The notes beneath the pieces were generated by a model that saw only the letters and a list, made by a program, of their open reading frames with translations, had not been told where the DNA came from and searched no databases. Of a stretch of 64,000 bases of DNA, positions 1 through 16,024 are shown piece after piece. The stretch is taken from NCBI GenBank assembly GCA_015501055.1, contig JADNYV010000031.1, forward strand, positions 1 to 64,000. The letters run 5' to 3'. Origin of the DNA: Mucidula mucida (Eukaryota; Basidiomycota; Agaricomycetes; Agaricales; Physalacriaceae). Both the position numbers and the translations under genes were made by a program. Position 1 is the first letter of the stretch; every line of letters starts with the position of its first letter.

Positions 1-1432
1 GCTAATAATGGAACTAAAAACTCGAACGATTCTCAGTTCATCATCACTCTCGGTGCGATACATTCCGGCATTCCAGAGTGTTCCCTAAACTGTGTATAGA
101 CAGAGCGGATGAACTCCACGGGAAACATACACTTTTCGGCAGATGCATCGGTGATACGGTTTACAGTATGTATATCGAATGCTTGGCCTCCATTTTGGTT
201 AACACACATTCATAGATGTTATGAAAATCGGTGAAATGGGTAGGACCGTATTACCTATAGTCTATCCTTCGCATTGAAGACCATTCATAGAGATCGGCGA
301 GGATGAACGGCCGGTATAGTCTGTTGCCCTTCATTTATTGCACGTACGAAAGGTCTGACTTGTCTTATAGTCCCCCGAAGATAAAGGGTGTTCGTATACT
401 GGAGAACCCTTTCGATGATATTGTTCCCCGAATTACAGCCGAAGAAAAGCGGGCTCAGCAACGGGCAAAGGAGCAATCCCAGCGGGAGCGAGAGGAAATG
501 GAGCGGAAGAAAGGTGCTAAGAAGTAGGCGTTCAATATTATCAGACTCATGAGAAGGACTGACTGTGTTACAGGAATGTTCAACTGCTCAGTTTCGACGA
601 CGAGGAAAGCCAGGAAGTGGTCTTTAAGAAAAAGACCATAGTCCGCCCTGACCGTGAATGTGTTATCTGGACTAATGCATTGGAAGCTAACAATCGTGTA
701 GTCCAAGAAGATCCTGAGCCGATCTTGAAAGTACCGGACTTTGTTATTAAACCTCCAAAGAGCTCCAAAGCAGCAAGTGATAAGGCTGCGGTCAGTGATT
801 TCTTCAACGCCGTATCATTCGTATTCTGATTGTCTTTGTATCAGGCCGAGCAACCGAAGAAGAAGGCTGCTGACGATCTGACGAAGATCCGCGAGCAACA
901 CGCCAAGAGCCAGACGGCGGAGCAGATAGCACGCAAGACTGAGATTGAGAAGATGGAGGCGGATATCCGGAAGCTGAACAAGAAGCGGGATGGGAATGAC
1001 AGCGACGACGAGCCGGCGAAAAAGAAAGCGAAGCGGTCGTATCTGGAGGAAGAGCTGTCCAAGTACAGCAAGGGCCGTGGACTGCATAAGAAGGGCAAAA
1101 AGAAGGACGAAGGAGACGTGCTTGCCGCGCTCAGCTCGTTCCGGGGTGCCTTGCAGAATACAATGGCGCTGGACGACGACGAGCCTGTGGGCGAAGGCGG
1201 GGAAGGGGAAGCTCAGCCGACCGGCGCAGAAGACCCTGGGATGGAAGTTGACGACGATATTGGGTTTTTGTCCCATGCTCTGCATTTCCCGAAAGACGAC
1301 GGGGAGGAGAGCCGAAAGGCGGAGCGGGACTACGAGGTCATTGATCCGAGGGCAAGAAAGGCGGTGGCGAAGGAGGAGGAACGAGAGCGTAAGAAGGCGA
1401 TGAGATCGTCCAGGGGGCATGGGAGGCGGTAG
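1..1432 (+). CDS. CWC27: CWC27-like spliceosomal cyclophilin (5' end outside the window)
   Basis: Peptidyl-prolyl isomerase-like protein of the spliceosome; the family joins late spliceosomal complexes. The visible part starts inside the cyclophilin domain (NDSQFIITLDRADELHGKHT) and continues through ERPVYPPKIKG and ENPFDDIVPR, the typical CWC27 continuation. A Lys/Glu-rich tail follows, with the conserved C-terminal blocks KGRGLHKKGKKKDEGDVLAA and KAERDYEVIDPR. Exons: 1-52, 100-165, 216-239, 291-318, 371-523, 574-790, 845-1432. Introns are 47-54 nt, and the sum gives 375 residues plus stop in one frame. Intron 4 has a decoy GT at 314; only the donor at 319 keeps the frame (ERP-VY-PPK). The N-terminal part of the cyclophilin domain lies upstream of base 1. 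Convergent with CDC48. Confidence 0.93.
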
Positions 1433-5360
<3,928 letters not shown>

Positions 5361-6708
5361 GTCGATAGGTGGTGGTTATCAAGTAAAAGGGTCAGCGCTG
5401 TTATAAAGAGACTCCAAGGACGCGCGTCCAAGGCGTGACCGCATGCTGATAAATCGTCACCTACGTGGCGTCACGATTCCATCACCTTCCCCGAGTTTCT
5501 CGACCATCTTTCTAAGCAGGGTATCCCCTAACGCTCTCGCTCATGCACGTTATCTTGCGGTATATTACTGGGGAGTATGATGGACTTGTACTTGCATTCT
5601 CTCTTCAACCCACCCTTCAACTTGGCCCATACTTTTCTGTTCTTCTTTCCAATCTAACCTAGGTAAATGCTTTGTACACAGATAATCGCCTGTTCTACGC
5701 GTTTCGCAATCGCATTTGATGCTTGATGGACTGCTCAACTCGTTTCCCTTCGATGTAGGTCTGAAACGGCGTGTCATTTCTGTTCCAGGTCACTAGTATT
5801 CCATTCAACTTGAACAAATCTCTGTCTGTAACTCTAACCCAATAGTCAGCAGTGAGTTGCGCGTTTTACTATTTAATATTGACTCTCTCATAATCGTTCG
5901 ACTTCCAGGTGCTAGTAGAACGCGCTGCTGACGCCTTTCCGCGAGAGTGCTGCATAATGATCGACATGCTTCCTTGTAGTTCAATGCCTGGGTTTCTTGT
6001 TGCGGAAGGACTTGAATGATCAGCCCCCACTCTTCGTCTTTGTGATTTGCTGTCTGCTTCTCAGTTGCAAGCGGTGGCCAATCGTCGGAAGGCTATTTCA
6101 ATTTGTGCAGAAGGAGCTCGTAATACGGTTCGTTGAAAATCAACCCTCGTATTGATTCGTGAGTTTCCTACCTATGTCTTTACATGACGCGTTAGCTGAT
6201 CCTGGCTAGTACAACATCTACCCGCCTGGCTCCCTCTTAATGAACGTCTGGATCGCGGAAGCGATGTGTAAATAATATCGCAACCCAGCCTGTCGACTGG
6301 GCACGATCAGAAGGTGGGCCAAGTTCTTTTTTTCGAAATAAGGGCGCGTCGACCTGACCGGGCGATGGAATTTCCTAGGCAAAAGAAGTGTCCCGCCTTT
6401 GTTTCCTTCAACCCACGTTGCTGCTGGGGACGAGAACGTTATAGAATATGGCGCACAGCAGGCACAGGCACGGTCAGTTCAAAAAACATCGTTTTCTGCT
6501 CGTCATTCTTCCCGATCACCGATTTGTAGACGGTCCTTACCATTTGCTTCTTCACGGTTTCGTATCCCCCGGTTCAAGCCTAGCGCGAAGTCGATACGGT
6601 TATTCGACCAGACCGGCTTCCCTCGAACTTGAAGTTGCTCGACATCGAAGCAGTCGTATGCAAAGTTCTGTGGCACATTGCGTTTCCCAACACCCCACTC
6701 ATCAACAC
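5361..6708. other. Upstream flank of CDC48, no gene recognised
   Basis: About 1.3 kb containing the 5' flank of CDC48. Only short open frames without recognisable motifs are present. The repeat cluster starts at its right edge. Confidence 0.45.
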
Positions 6709-9070
6709 CCCAGAATTTGAGAAGTAAGAGATGCCACCTTATCTTACGCATTGGGCAGAACAATCGCGCTCTTTTGAGTGGTACGTATGTCTGACACCGA
6801 ACAGTCGCTGTCGGAAGGCACATGTGTTAGTGTCATCTAGAAAGATGTATTCCCCCTGGACTGGCTTCTCTCGGTAGGCGGGGACCTCGAAGCTGCCTTG
6901 CGACTTATCTTATGCAGAGGTCTCTCGTTTCCCATCGGGCTGCCACACGCTACGACCGAGGGACATATAGATTGCGGTAAATAGTCTCTCGCTAGCTGTA
7001 TTCTAGGGTTGTGCTAGACAGACCTGTTCCCGAAGCCCGAAGCACTTCGACCTGGAACGCTTTTGGGGTTCAGACGTCAGGGAGATTATGCTCGGATTCG
7101 GAAGGAGAGGAAAGTTTGTGTTGCACGGTGATTACCTCTTTCGGCGGGGTTGAATATAACTCTGTAGGTCGAGCTCTCACGGCGGAAGCCTCTGTCTTCG
7201 TAGTATCTATCCCAGTGGCGTTGGCCGTGTAGAAGGCTTCTAAGGACAATGTCCAGTCGGATGTGAGCAGCTGCCGGGCATGGTGAGGTTTAGTGCGTTC
7301 CTCATCAATCATGATTTCTGTTGAAGTTATAAACGGTGTTCTAGCGACATGGGCACTGGAATCGCTGGGTACAGGTCAAGAAACACAAATCCGTAATCAG
7401 TTTATTGGGAGGTTAAGTTCGAGTTTGGGAGGAGAGGAGAGTCTGTGTTGGTCGGTCATTACCGCTTTCGGCGGGGTCAAAGATAACTCTGTAGGTCGAA
7501 CTCTCACGGCGGAAGCCTCTGTCTTCTTATCTAACTCAGTGGCGTTGACAGTCCTCGAGGGTCAAAGGCTACAGAGAACAATGTTCAGTCGGGTGAGCAT
7601 TTGCCGGACATTGGTGAGGTTCGTCCGTCTCGCGTTGATGTTGAATCTTTACAATGACTGCTTTTGTTGAAGTTGAACGGCGCCCTCTGTCGAGCCGCGG
7701 AGCGAATGAGCATGGAAAAGCCTACGCAGATAGTAAAGGAGCACAAATCTGCAACCAGAGAATTTGAGAAGTAAGAGATGCCTTATCTTTACTTTTACGC
7801 ATTGGGCAGCATAATCGCGCTCTTTTGAGTGGTACGTATGTCTGACGTCGAACACTCGCTGTCGGAAGGCACATGCGTTAGTGCCATCTAGAAAGACGCA
7901 TTCCCCCTGGACTGGCTTCTCTCGGTAGGCGGGGAACTCGAAGCTGCCTATGCAGAGTCTCTCGTTTTCCATCGGGCTGCCACACGCTACGACCGAGGGA
8001 CATATACATTGTGCTTCCCAATTTGTAGTAATTCGTCTCTCGCTAAGTGTATTCTGGGGTGACACTAGACGGACGTGTTCCCGAAGCCCGAGCACATTGA
8101 CCTGGAACGCGCTTTTGGGGTTCAGACGCCAGGGAGATTATGCTCGGATTCGGAAGGAGAGGAGAGTTCGTGTTGGTCGGTCATTGCCTCTTTTGGCGGG
8201 GTCGAATATTTTCACTGTGTAGGTCGTGCTCATCTAATCTATTTTAGTGGCATTGGCCGTCTTCAATGTGTCAAAAGGCTTCATAGGATGAGGTCCAGTC
8301 GGGTGAGCAGCTGCCGGGCATGTGAGGTTCGTACGTCTCTCTTTTGAAGTTGATTCTTGACAATGACTGCTTTCTATCGAAGATTTTTGGGAGGGGTTTG
8401 GGTGGAGAGTTTGTGTTGGTCGGTCATTACCTCTTTCGGCGGGTTCAAATATATCTCTGTAAGTCGAGGTCTCACGGCGGAAGCCTGTGTTTTCTTACCT
8501 ATCTCAGTGGCGTTGACAGTACTCGAGTGTCGGAGGCTACAAAGAACAATGTTCAATCGGGTGAGCAGTTGCCGGGCATTGGTGAGATTCGTATGTCTCT
8601 TTGATGTTGATTCTTGACAATGACTACTTGCGATCGCAGTCAAACGGCGCCCTTTCGGCGCTAGAGCCACGCGCTCTGGAATTGCTGCGCCTAGAGTAAA
8701 GGAGCACAAATCCGCAGCCAGATCCTCGGGAGGGGTTTGGGAGGAGAGTCTTGTGTTGGTCGGTCATTGCCTCTTTTGGCTGGGTCGGATATAACTCTGT
8801 AGGTCGAGTTCTTGGCACGGAAGCCTCTGTCTTCTTATTGATCTCAGTGGCGTTGGCAGTCTTCAATCTGTCAAAAACTCTGAAGGACGATGTTCAGTCG
8901 GATGAACAGTTGCCGGGCCTTGTGAAGTTCGTGTGCCCCTCTTTAATTCTGACGTTTCGTAATGAAGCATTTCTGTTGTAGACAAACACAAGTGCCGCGC
9001 ATCGCACGAGCGCTCAAATTGCTGCGCGTAGACGAAAAGGCGTACATCGCGTAAGTAACGCACATTCATC
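6709..9070. repeat. Cluster of diverged long repeats (A+B units)
   Basis: Two related modules recur. Module A (about 6709-7010 and 7757-8056) shares strings such as GAGAAGTAAGAGATGCC, CGCATTGGGCAG, GCGCTCTTTTGAGTGGTACG and GCTACGACCGAGGGACATAT. Module B (cores near 7105-7320, 7430-7650, 8140-8345, 8390-8620, 8740-8960) shares GGTCGGTCATT, CTCTTTCGGCGGGGT, ACTCTGTAGGTCGA, CACGGCGGAAGCCTCTGT, CAGTGGCGTTGAC and GCCGGGCATT. The A+B pair is duplicated with an offset of about 1.05 kb, and B alone recurs three more times. Copies differ by point changes and small indels. No module holds a long conserved reading frame, so this looks like non-coding repeat DNA. I cannot assign it to a known transposon family. 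Confidence 0.8.
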
Positions 9071-10075
9071 AGTGCGGAAGAAAAAACCTTCAACGCTTAG
9101 CTGCGGACAAACTTAGTGCGCAATGTTACCTGTTCTAGATGGCATCCATCATCGACAGAATCTCCCACATAATCTTTCTGTCACAATGCGACTCTCGTAC
9201 CGTGCCGTCACTGATAGACTTGGAACGACGCATTCATGACGCGTCCGACGCGACGAATTCCCATAGCATGCTTTTGATCGCAATGTCGGCATTTCGAGTT
9301 TTCTTATTATAGAGTGTAACTGGAAGATATCTCAGGAACACACCATGGACACGGTCGTACTCATACCAAGAAGCCCGATTTGTTAGCGGAGAAGCGTCGG
9401 CTATAGAGGCGCTGAATCTTCCCTCCAGTGAATGCTCACTTATTGACAGATGCCAGGTCAGACCTGACTTGCCCAGAACCACGCTGTACAGCAGGATCAT
9501 ACTAACCAAGGCGACCTGAATCACATAGAACTTCTCCTTACGGTATGCGACTTGAACGGATTACCCTTTGATACACCCGCACTCCTTATTGTACAGTCTA
9601 CGATTTTGCTCTTTGACAGCGTGCACTCAAAGGCTATCTCACATGCTCGGACTTGTTATTCGTTACCACCGGCTTTTCTATAACTCTCTTTGCTCCGACT
9701 TTCAGATTTTGGCCACAAAAGTTCCCATAGCGCGACGCGGATCATCCTCGTCTTGTACTCCCATTGCACAAACCGGTCGATAATCGTAAAGTCCTCGGTA
9801 CCCACTTGCGAGTATACTATCATGTGCTACTGTAGAGTCGCGCTGCTGCTCGCTCTGACTAGAACCGGACCGCCAAGGAGCGGCTGCTCTCGGGTTCCCA
9901 CTAAATCTTCTGCTTGGGTAGATGCCATCCTTATTTTGACGGTTCCGACAACGTGGCAGTGGTAACTTCTTAGACTCTCCACCGCCATCTGGAGCGCATA
10001 CGCAGTTGAATTGACAACATAATTTTGGCATACTAGACTGCAAAAAGTACTACTTACGAGTAATAAAAACCTCGT
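9071..10075. other. Non-coding stretch downstream of the repeat cluster
   Basis: No gene recognised. One 96-codon minus-strand frame (9524-9234) begins with a hydrophobic segment but shows no family motif and no splice-supported extension. Confidence 0.4.
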
Positions 10076-11864
10076 TTACCACCGCATCTCCCGAGTGAAT
10101 TTCCACATATAAGGGGCAGTGTCAACCGCCGTCATCTCGGCTCTGGAAGCGACTGAAGGTGAAGGTTCACTTGACTTGGTCATGGCATTCGAAGAAGGGT
10201 TGGCAATATCAGATGCGACTGCTTCGGCATCGACGCTAGGTGAAGCTGCGTCGGTAGACGATGGAACTGCAGCGGTAGATGATGAAGACGTGCTTTCGGT
10301 AGCTTCCGACGATGAATCTGAAGACGCTCCGTAGACTTTGACATCGAGGCGGTTTATCGAAGTCGAAGAGGGCGTAGCGGAAGAATCTGAACTAGTCAAG
10401 GTCGACTGGACAGAGTTGGAGGTCATCGTAGATGAAGCCGAGTCCTCCTCGTCATCCGCCATAGCAGAAGGAGTACTGGAAGCAGTGACAGTGACAGTCC
10501 GAGTCTCGGTGATGGTCGTGTATGTCGCGCTCTCGTCTTCCGCGCTCTCCATGTCCTCCTCCTCCGGTCCGTTCGGGGCAAAGACCAGAGTCACGTTCTG
10601 CGCCGGTTCCCGCTCTTGCAAGCTCGTAGCACCTTCCGTGACTCCTCCATCGACAATATCCGACGCGTCCTCCGTATCGTCGTCTTCCTCTGAAGTGGAA
10701 TTCGATGTTGCAGACATGGGCGCAATGACGTTGGTGTCGATATAGTAGATGAAAGTTTGACTCTGCCTAGCATTTGTGGAGTCATTGCGGCAAGGAACGA
10801 CGGTCATCGGCGCAGGCTCGTCGGGCGTAGAGTCATAGGTTGCGCACCAGGCGACGACAGCGAGCTCGCGGGAATCAGTGACGAGATAGTGAAGGCGAAC
10901 GTATTTGATGTTACGGTCCTGCGAGGCATCCATCGTGTTGTCCGCCACCATGTATGTCGTTGTAGCGTTGGTCTCCGACGCGTCCAATTCAACGGGATTC
11001 TTGGCAGTGTTCATGTACAACGATCCAAGCTTCTTCTGCGCGCCAGCGTCGTTGGTCAACTAGAGAAAATTGTTAGAATTTTGAAACAATCACGCATATA
11101 TTCACATACCATGAGAGAAATCGTTCCAGAGGGTGCATTCTCGTCCACACGTCGTTCCAAAGTTTCGGTGCTGCGACGGGCAATAGCGCGATGGGAGCGA
11201 GAGACGATGAAGGACTGGCCGTGCTTGTTGTGCACGAGGACTTTGGGAGACAGACGGCGTTCATGGACGTTGACATGGTCGTGATCGCCGTTGACGATGA
11301 CCTTGGACGAGTCATGCCAGTCATTGTGATGGTGGTGGCGACGGCGGCGATGGATATGGACGTGCTCGTCGTCGCCGTTCACGATAACCTTGGCGCGATC
11401 ATCATCGTGGTGACGGTGGTTGTCGTGGATGTGGACATGGTCATCGTCGCCGTTGAGAACAACCTTGTCATGAGGAGCGCGACTAGTGAAGAAGGCTTGG
11501 TCGGCGGCGCGCTTGGCCTGGATCTTGATGGGTAGACCGAGAACGTCATCGTCGAGCTGGACAATCCGCTGGAAAAAGTTGAATATATGCGTCAAACACT
11601 TCGCAAAAAGGCACTAACCGCTTCGTGCGCCTTCCCGCCCTTGACATCGTGCTTCCCGGCCTTCTTGGAATCGTGCTTGGCCTTGGAAGCGCCCTTGCCC
11701 TTGGCGATGCGAGCAGGTAGAGGCAACACTGGGCTGTCCTTCTGAGAGCCGTGCGCAACAGACGACGAATGGCGGTCCGAGATAACTGCGGCGTCGACGG
11801 AGCTGACGGCGGCGAGAGAGGCGACGGCGGCGAGGAGAGCGAAAGGGGCAGTCACGTAAACCAT
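10076..11864 (-). CDS. Secreted Ser/Thr-rich protein with His/Asp repeats, function unknown
   Basis: Exons 11864-11619, 11568-11110, 11059-10076; 562 residues plus stop, in frame. The N-terminus (MVYVTAPFALLAAVASLAAV, then small residues) looks like a signal peptide. Residues about 55-80 are Lys/Gly-rich. Residues about 117-184 hold three imperfect repeats of the type KVIVNGDDEHVHIH separated by His/Arg/Asp-rich linkers; a fourth degenerate unit (KVLVHNKHG) follows. Next comes a globular stretch with two Cys residues (VVAWCATYD, VVPCRND) and QTFIYYIDTNVIAPM. The last third is a long low-complexity Ser/Thr/Glu/Asp region, as in O-glycosylated cell-wall or secreted proteins. The product is probably extracellular. 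I do not recognise the family; metal binding by the His/Asp block is inference only. Confidence 0.85.
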
Positions 11865-13149
11865 ATCGAATGGATGATTAGAAGAGAATAGAATGTAGAT
11901 AGGTTGATATTAGGCGGGAATAGAATGAAAGTAAACTCGACGATCACCAGGATCAGTGGAGAGGATAGATGTAGGAGGGAGAGAAGGAATGGGAGCGTAG
12001 TTTCGACGTCCGTCCTTTATATACCTGTGGCGCTATTTGCACCACTTTGGTTAGAAAGAAGCGCAACTCAGTCACGTGTTCGCTCCTCGCGATCGCGCTT
12101 CCTTCTTGCTGCGCTCAGAACACTGATTACAAGCCCCAGCTAGCATCCACGGAGTGCATGATCCGTCGTACTATGGAATCAGACATGAATACCCAGCTTC
12201 GTTCCAAAATCGGTATGGCATGTATTACGCGTATATCAATCAGACTACCGTGTGTTACCTGTCTCTGTGAATGTCTGCAAGTTCTGCGAAGGGATCTCCT
12301 CCGGCGTGCCAGAATACGACGCGTTAGACCTCCGACGAAATTGGTGCAGCTAGGGATCCACTGGATCTCAATCACATCTCTGCCTTTCTTTGCCATGCAT
12401 ATTTTTGAACGTGTATTAATTTCATCGTCCGCTTAGCTAGCGCTCGCATAAGTACGTGGGCATCCCACAGTTCTATTTCATATAGTTCTAGCAAACTACA
12501 GAATGGATCGCAAAGTCAAACTCCCTAGATGAATAACGCCACTGCCCTCCAGCAGCAAGCGCGGGATTCTCGGTCGAGGCATTTACGAGCTTCTTACAAG
12601 AGCTCAATCTTGAGCCGCCTATCCGCAATTTTTTGGACGCTGCAGCCAGAGATACGGATCCGCCGTAGATCACCATCTGTCCACGACCGAAGCAACCATC
12701 AGTATGTGCGCATCAGTTGCTTGACGCGCCCATACCTCCACAGGATCCACAGATCGCCTTGTGATTAACGTATTCTATCACAATTGGACGCGCTCTAGTA
12801 TCGTCAAATCATAGCGCCCAAATCAAATGATAACCTCAGCGCTCGTGTACCTCTTACCAACGGGATGAAGGATTCAGTCTTTGCGGTCAAAACTGACATC
12901 GGCAGATTCCCGACAAGTCCGATGACACTGCGTGCCTGAATTCGTGCATCGTCATCCGTACTTCCATGCACGTTAACAAAATATCGACCTTTGCCCGTTG
13001 CAATTCCGCGAGGCACATCGCCTTCGCCAAGCCTAGTGCCTGGCAGCTCAGACATATATCCTCTGAAGTTCCTTCCGTTCATCTTGTCTCGTAAGCCAAC
13101 ATGACTGAATCTTACATCCTAATCTAGGTCACACCCAATGTTTCCTTAG
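11865..13149. other. Upstream flank of the secreted gene and unresolved 5' part of the thioesterase locus
   Basis: Apart from the TATA-like box, only fragments are visible. At 12560-12665 one plus frame reads AGFSVEAFTSFLQELNLEPP and then an acidic stretch; it looks coding-like, ends at a possible donor, and might be an exon, but I could not join it to the thioesterase. The minus-strand frame 13082-12804 has no recognisable motif. Confidence 0.35.
12016..12024 (-). promoter_or_regulatory. TATA-like box of the His/Asp-repeat secreted gene
   Basis: TATATAAAG on the minus strand, about 155 bases upstream of the ATG at 11864 and without other competing boxes nearby. Confidence 0.45.
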
Positions 13150-13951
13150 GCCCTGGAGAATCCCTCGGTGCCTACTGTCGAAAATCTTCCTCTGACCGTT
13201 CTTCTCAACTATCTACACGTAGAATCGCGTCTAGAGGCGCTCGAGGCTGGCCGTAAAGCACTTTACCAAGCCGGCTACCACGATACACGCTATTTCTGGG
13301 AGCAGCCTATCGTGTGGGGTGATCACGACTCTTTCCAGTAAGCGACCTGCATATTGCGTCCTCCCTTGACTCAACGCACAGACATGTGAACAACGTTCGT
13401 TACGGTACGCACTGCCCCTGCCCCGAGTTCCCCGCCTGCCAATCCTGAACGCATTCACGCAAAGTGCGCTTCTTCGAATCTGTGAGCTACTCGCATTTGA
13501 TGCTTATCTATCCTGTTATTAATATCTACCTAGAGCCGCATCCATTGGATGAGATACCTAGGTCATCGTCTCGGTGGGGCTTCCGCCGCGGATTCTCTCA
13601 TCAGAGGACAAGGAGTATCCCTTATTCTAAAATCGATACAAGTTCAATTCCGGCGTCCTGTCACGTATCCCGACACGGTTAGTGCTTTACACTACTTGGA
13701 CGTGTTATCCGTATTCAACGCACTACTTTCAGCTCCTCATCGCGCATCGCCCAGTTGAAACACCGTCGCCCTCGGATCCAAATCATTTCAAGGATCCGTC
13801 TATACTTCATCTGCGTGCTTCTGCATATTCCATAAGCCAACGTGCATTCGTGGCCCATACAGACGAGGTAGTCGTTTGGTACGATTACGATAAACTTAGG
13901 AAATGCGTCCCAGAGGAGCGACACCTTCGTGCGGTTTGGGACGAGGTGTAG
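13150..13951 (+). CDS. Hot-dog-fold thioesterase-like protein (first exon(s) not resolved)
   Basis: Exons 13150-13337, 13382-13404, 13465-13481, 13534-13677, 13733-13951 splice into 197 in-frame codons including stop. The product contains FWEQPIVWGDHDSFQHVNN, VRFFES, RMRYLGHRLGG, ILKSIQVQFRRPVTYPDT and VVVWYDYDKLRKC. These are the conserved blocks of the fungal 4-hydroxybenzoyl-CoA-thioesterase-like family; the aspartate in WGDHDSFQHVNN is the likely catalytic residue. Two internal exons are only 23 and 17 nt. The model begins after an acceptor at 13148-13149 in phase 0; homologues have an N-terminal, often mitochondrial, segment that I could not find by eye, so the gene is either longer or 5'-truncated. 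Probably hydrolyses an acyl-CoA; substrate unknown. Confidence 0.8.
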
Positions 13952-16024
13952 ATAGATGAATCACCTCTGACGACATCTATTGTGGCCATTCGTTCCTTGC
14001 TTCCAGCCAGTCAACTGCTCTGCAGTACGTACATCGACGTTGACTTTAACACAGAACATCAGTCTCGTCGGCAAAACTCTTACAATTGAAAGACTACCAC
14101 GATAAGTGCACGGAATGCGCGCATAATGACCCTGCATGGGAAGAATCTAAACGTTCTTGATTTATTTATGATTACAGGAGCTAGCGCACCAAAATTTCTT
14201 TTCCAACCGCCGGTTTCTGTTAATCCGCAGTACTCGCGGGATCGTCACCGATTCGTTCCGTCGTATATACGACCGTGGGTCCTTCCTCTACTCAGGGTCA
14301 GAAGATCTTGGCACGAAGCCCCCACTGCCTTGTCCAACCCATGCATCCCTTCCATCCTTCTCGCCACCTCCTGCCGCATCGGAGCGATTCAATTCCTACT
14401 GCCACTAGCACCCTCGGATGCACCATCCAAGCGTTCCCACCAAATGTCGCGATAATCGTGTCCAAACAGGTGCTAGCGTCCAAATTCACCTCGAACCCAA
14501 ACCTTGTCGAGAAGAAGGCGCTCGGTGTGTTTTGACGCAGGAGGCTGCCGGGTACCGTGGATGATTTTCATTGAAACAGATAACGCAGACACTCCACAGA
14601 TTGGCTTCTTCCACCCGGACTTGCACAAGGTATATCGCATGAAAGATCGGATGCCGACTGAAGCAAGTGTTTTGAGTTTTGGTCGGAATGTGATGGACAC
14701 GGTACAGCGATAACTCCTAAATCTAAATTTGATCAGTGTGGCGTTCAATGGTAGGTATGACGAAAAGTCTACCGCGAGTCTCGAGATCGCGGCCTGTTTG
14801 TTGCGCAGAAGGTCGAGCTAAATGTTGAGATGTCCGCGAAATACTAGCGCCCGAGCCGTTCCACAAGTCCACCGTCCGATGAGCGTGGAAGAGATGCTGT
14901 AAGAAATATCTGGAACACTAGGAGGACGCAGCCCGCAGTCGAGTCCTGTTAATATACCGAACAACTAGGCGATGCTCGGTGGTGGTGGTTGAATGCGTAG
15001 AGGTGACTCCATGGAGGCAGACTGATTGACAGTGTGATCGGCTGCATGCTTGCTGGCTAGGCGACAGGATTGATTCTTATTGCATGTCTCGAGCGGTTAC
15101 AGTGAATATTTACACATCGCTCCAGTTGAGAAAGCTTCAAATGGTATTTCGACGACCGGTGCCGCGAGCTAGTCAAATCACCTGACATTCACCAAACTCG
15201 GCTTTTGGGAGGTTGTGGAGCGCGAGTCTAGGCGTTTCAAGGCGAGATGGATTCGGAGTGAGTACCGGTACGAGCAAACCTGTTGTAACAAGGCGGTTAC
15301 ATAGGACGGTTAGAAAACTCTCTGGGTGTGCGGAATAGTTTCCGTTTTGAGAGCGGTGGATGAGATATGTTATCACGTGTAGGATATTCACCTTCTCCTC
15401 CTCCATGTCCACGATCGCGTTCAAAGCACTGTCGCAGCTCGATTGCTGTCGCTGCATGCATAAGCGACGCTCGCTGTCATCCCCGTGGATTATCCATCAA
15501 GATTTTGTGTCCAAAACGGGGCAAAGTTATGATTGTGATGGCGGGGAATCTTACCCTTACTGGTCGTTATGCAGTTGAAATGCCATTCCGGGCTGGCGCC
15601 GGGAGGTTCTCCACAAACTCGAGGCCCTCAGCGGTCTCTCCGGGCGTCTGTCTACAGGATATTGGCATTGCATACACACGAGCGTGCACTGGGACGGCAG
15701 AAAAGAGCTCATAAGCCACCCATAATCTCGGGTCGCATCCACCAGGTCCCCCATCAAAGGCTGCCATCCGGGGATAAGCGTGGTGTGGGACAAAATGTTT
15801 TTTTCCCAGATTCTTCTTTTCTCTCCGTCGCTGGTATTCCGGCATGAAATAGATCTTCGCGTGGGTCCGGGCACTTATCTTGGGTGATTGGCTCATTTGG
15901 GTGAACCTTTTTAACCAACGACCACCAAGTCATTCTATGCTCTAAGCCTGTGCTTACTGTCTCCTCCCCTTTTCACCGACGAGACAACGAGTGGATACAC
16001 GCTCGGAGCCACCTTCTTTTGACA
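13952..16024. other. Two-kilobase intergenic stretch before the NRPS-like gene
   Basis: No gene recognised. Short open frames occur on both strands, for example 14504-14713 (+), but none shows family motifs or a convincing exon chain. The right end is presumably the promoter of the NRPS-like gene; a T-rich run lies near 15907-15913. Confidence 0.4.

Noticed and set aside
314..370. GT donor at 314 in CWC27
   Set aside because: It breaks the frame before PPKIKG; the donor at 319 restores ERPVYPPKIKG.
830..1420. Long minus-strand open frame opposite CWC27
   Set aside because: It is the antisense shadow of the last CWC27 exon, which carries conserved family motifs in the plus frame.
10119..10745. 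Plus-strand frames opposite the Ser/Thr-rich exon
   Set aside because: They are low-complexity complements of the secreted protein's C-terminal exon.
12127..12396. Minus-strand frame with IEIQWIPSCTNFVGGLTRRI, faintly like a copia RNase H end
   Set aside because: Only a few residues fit, with no neighbouring transposon domains or LTRs.
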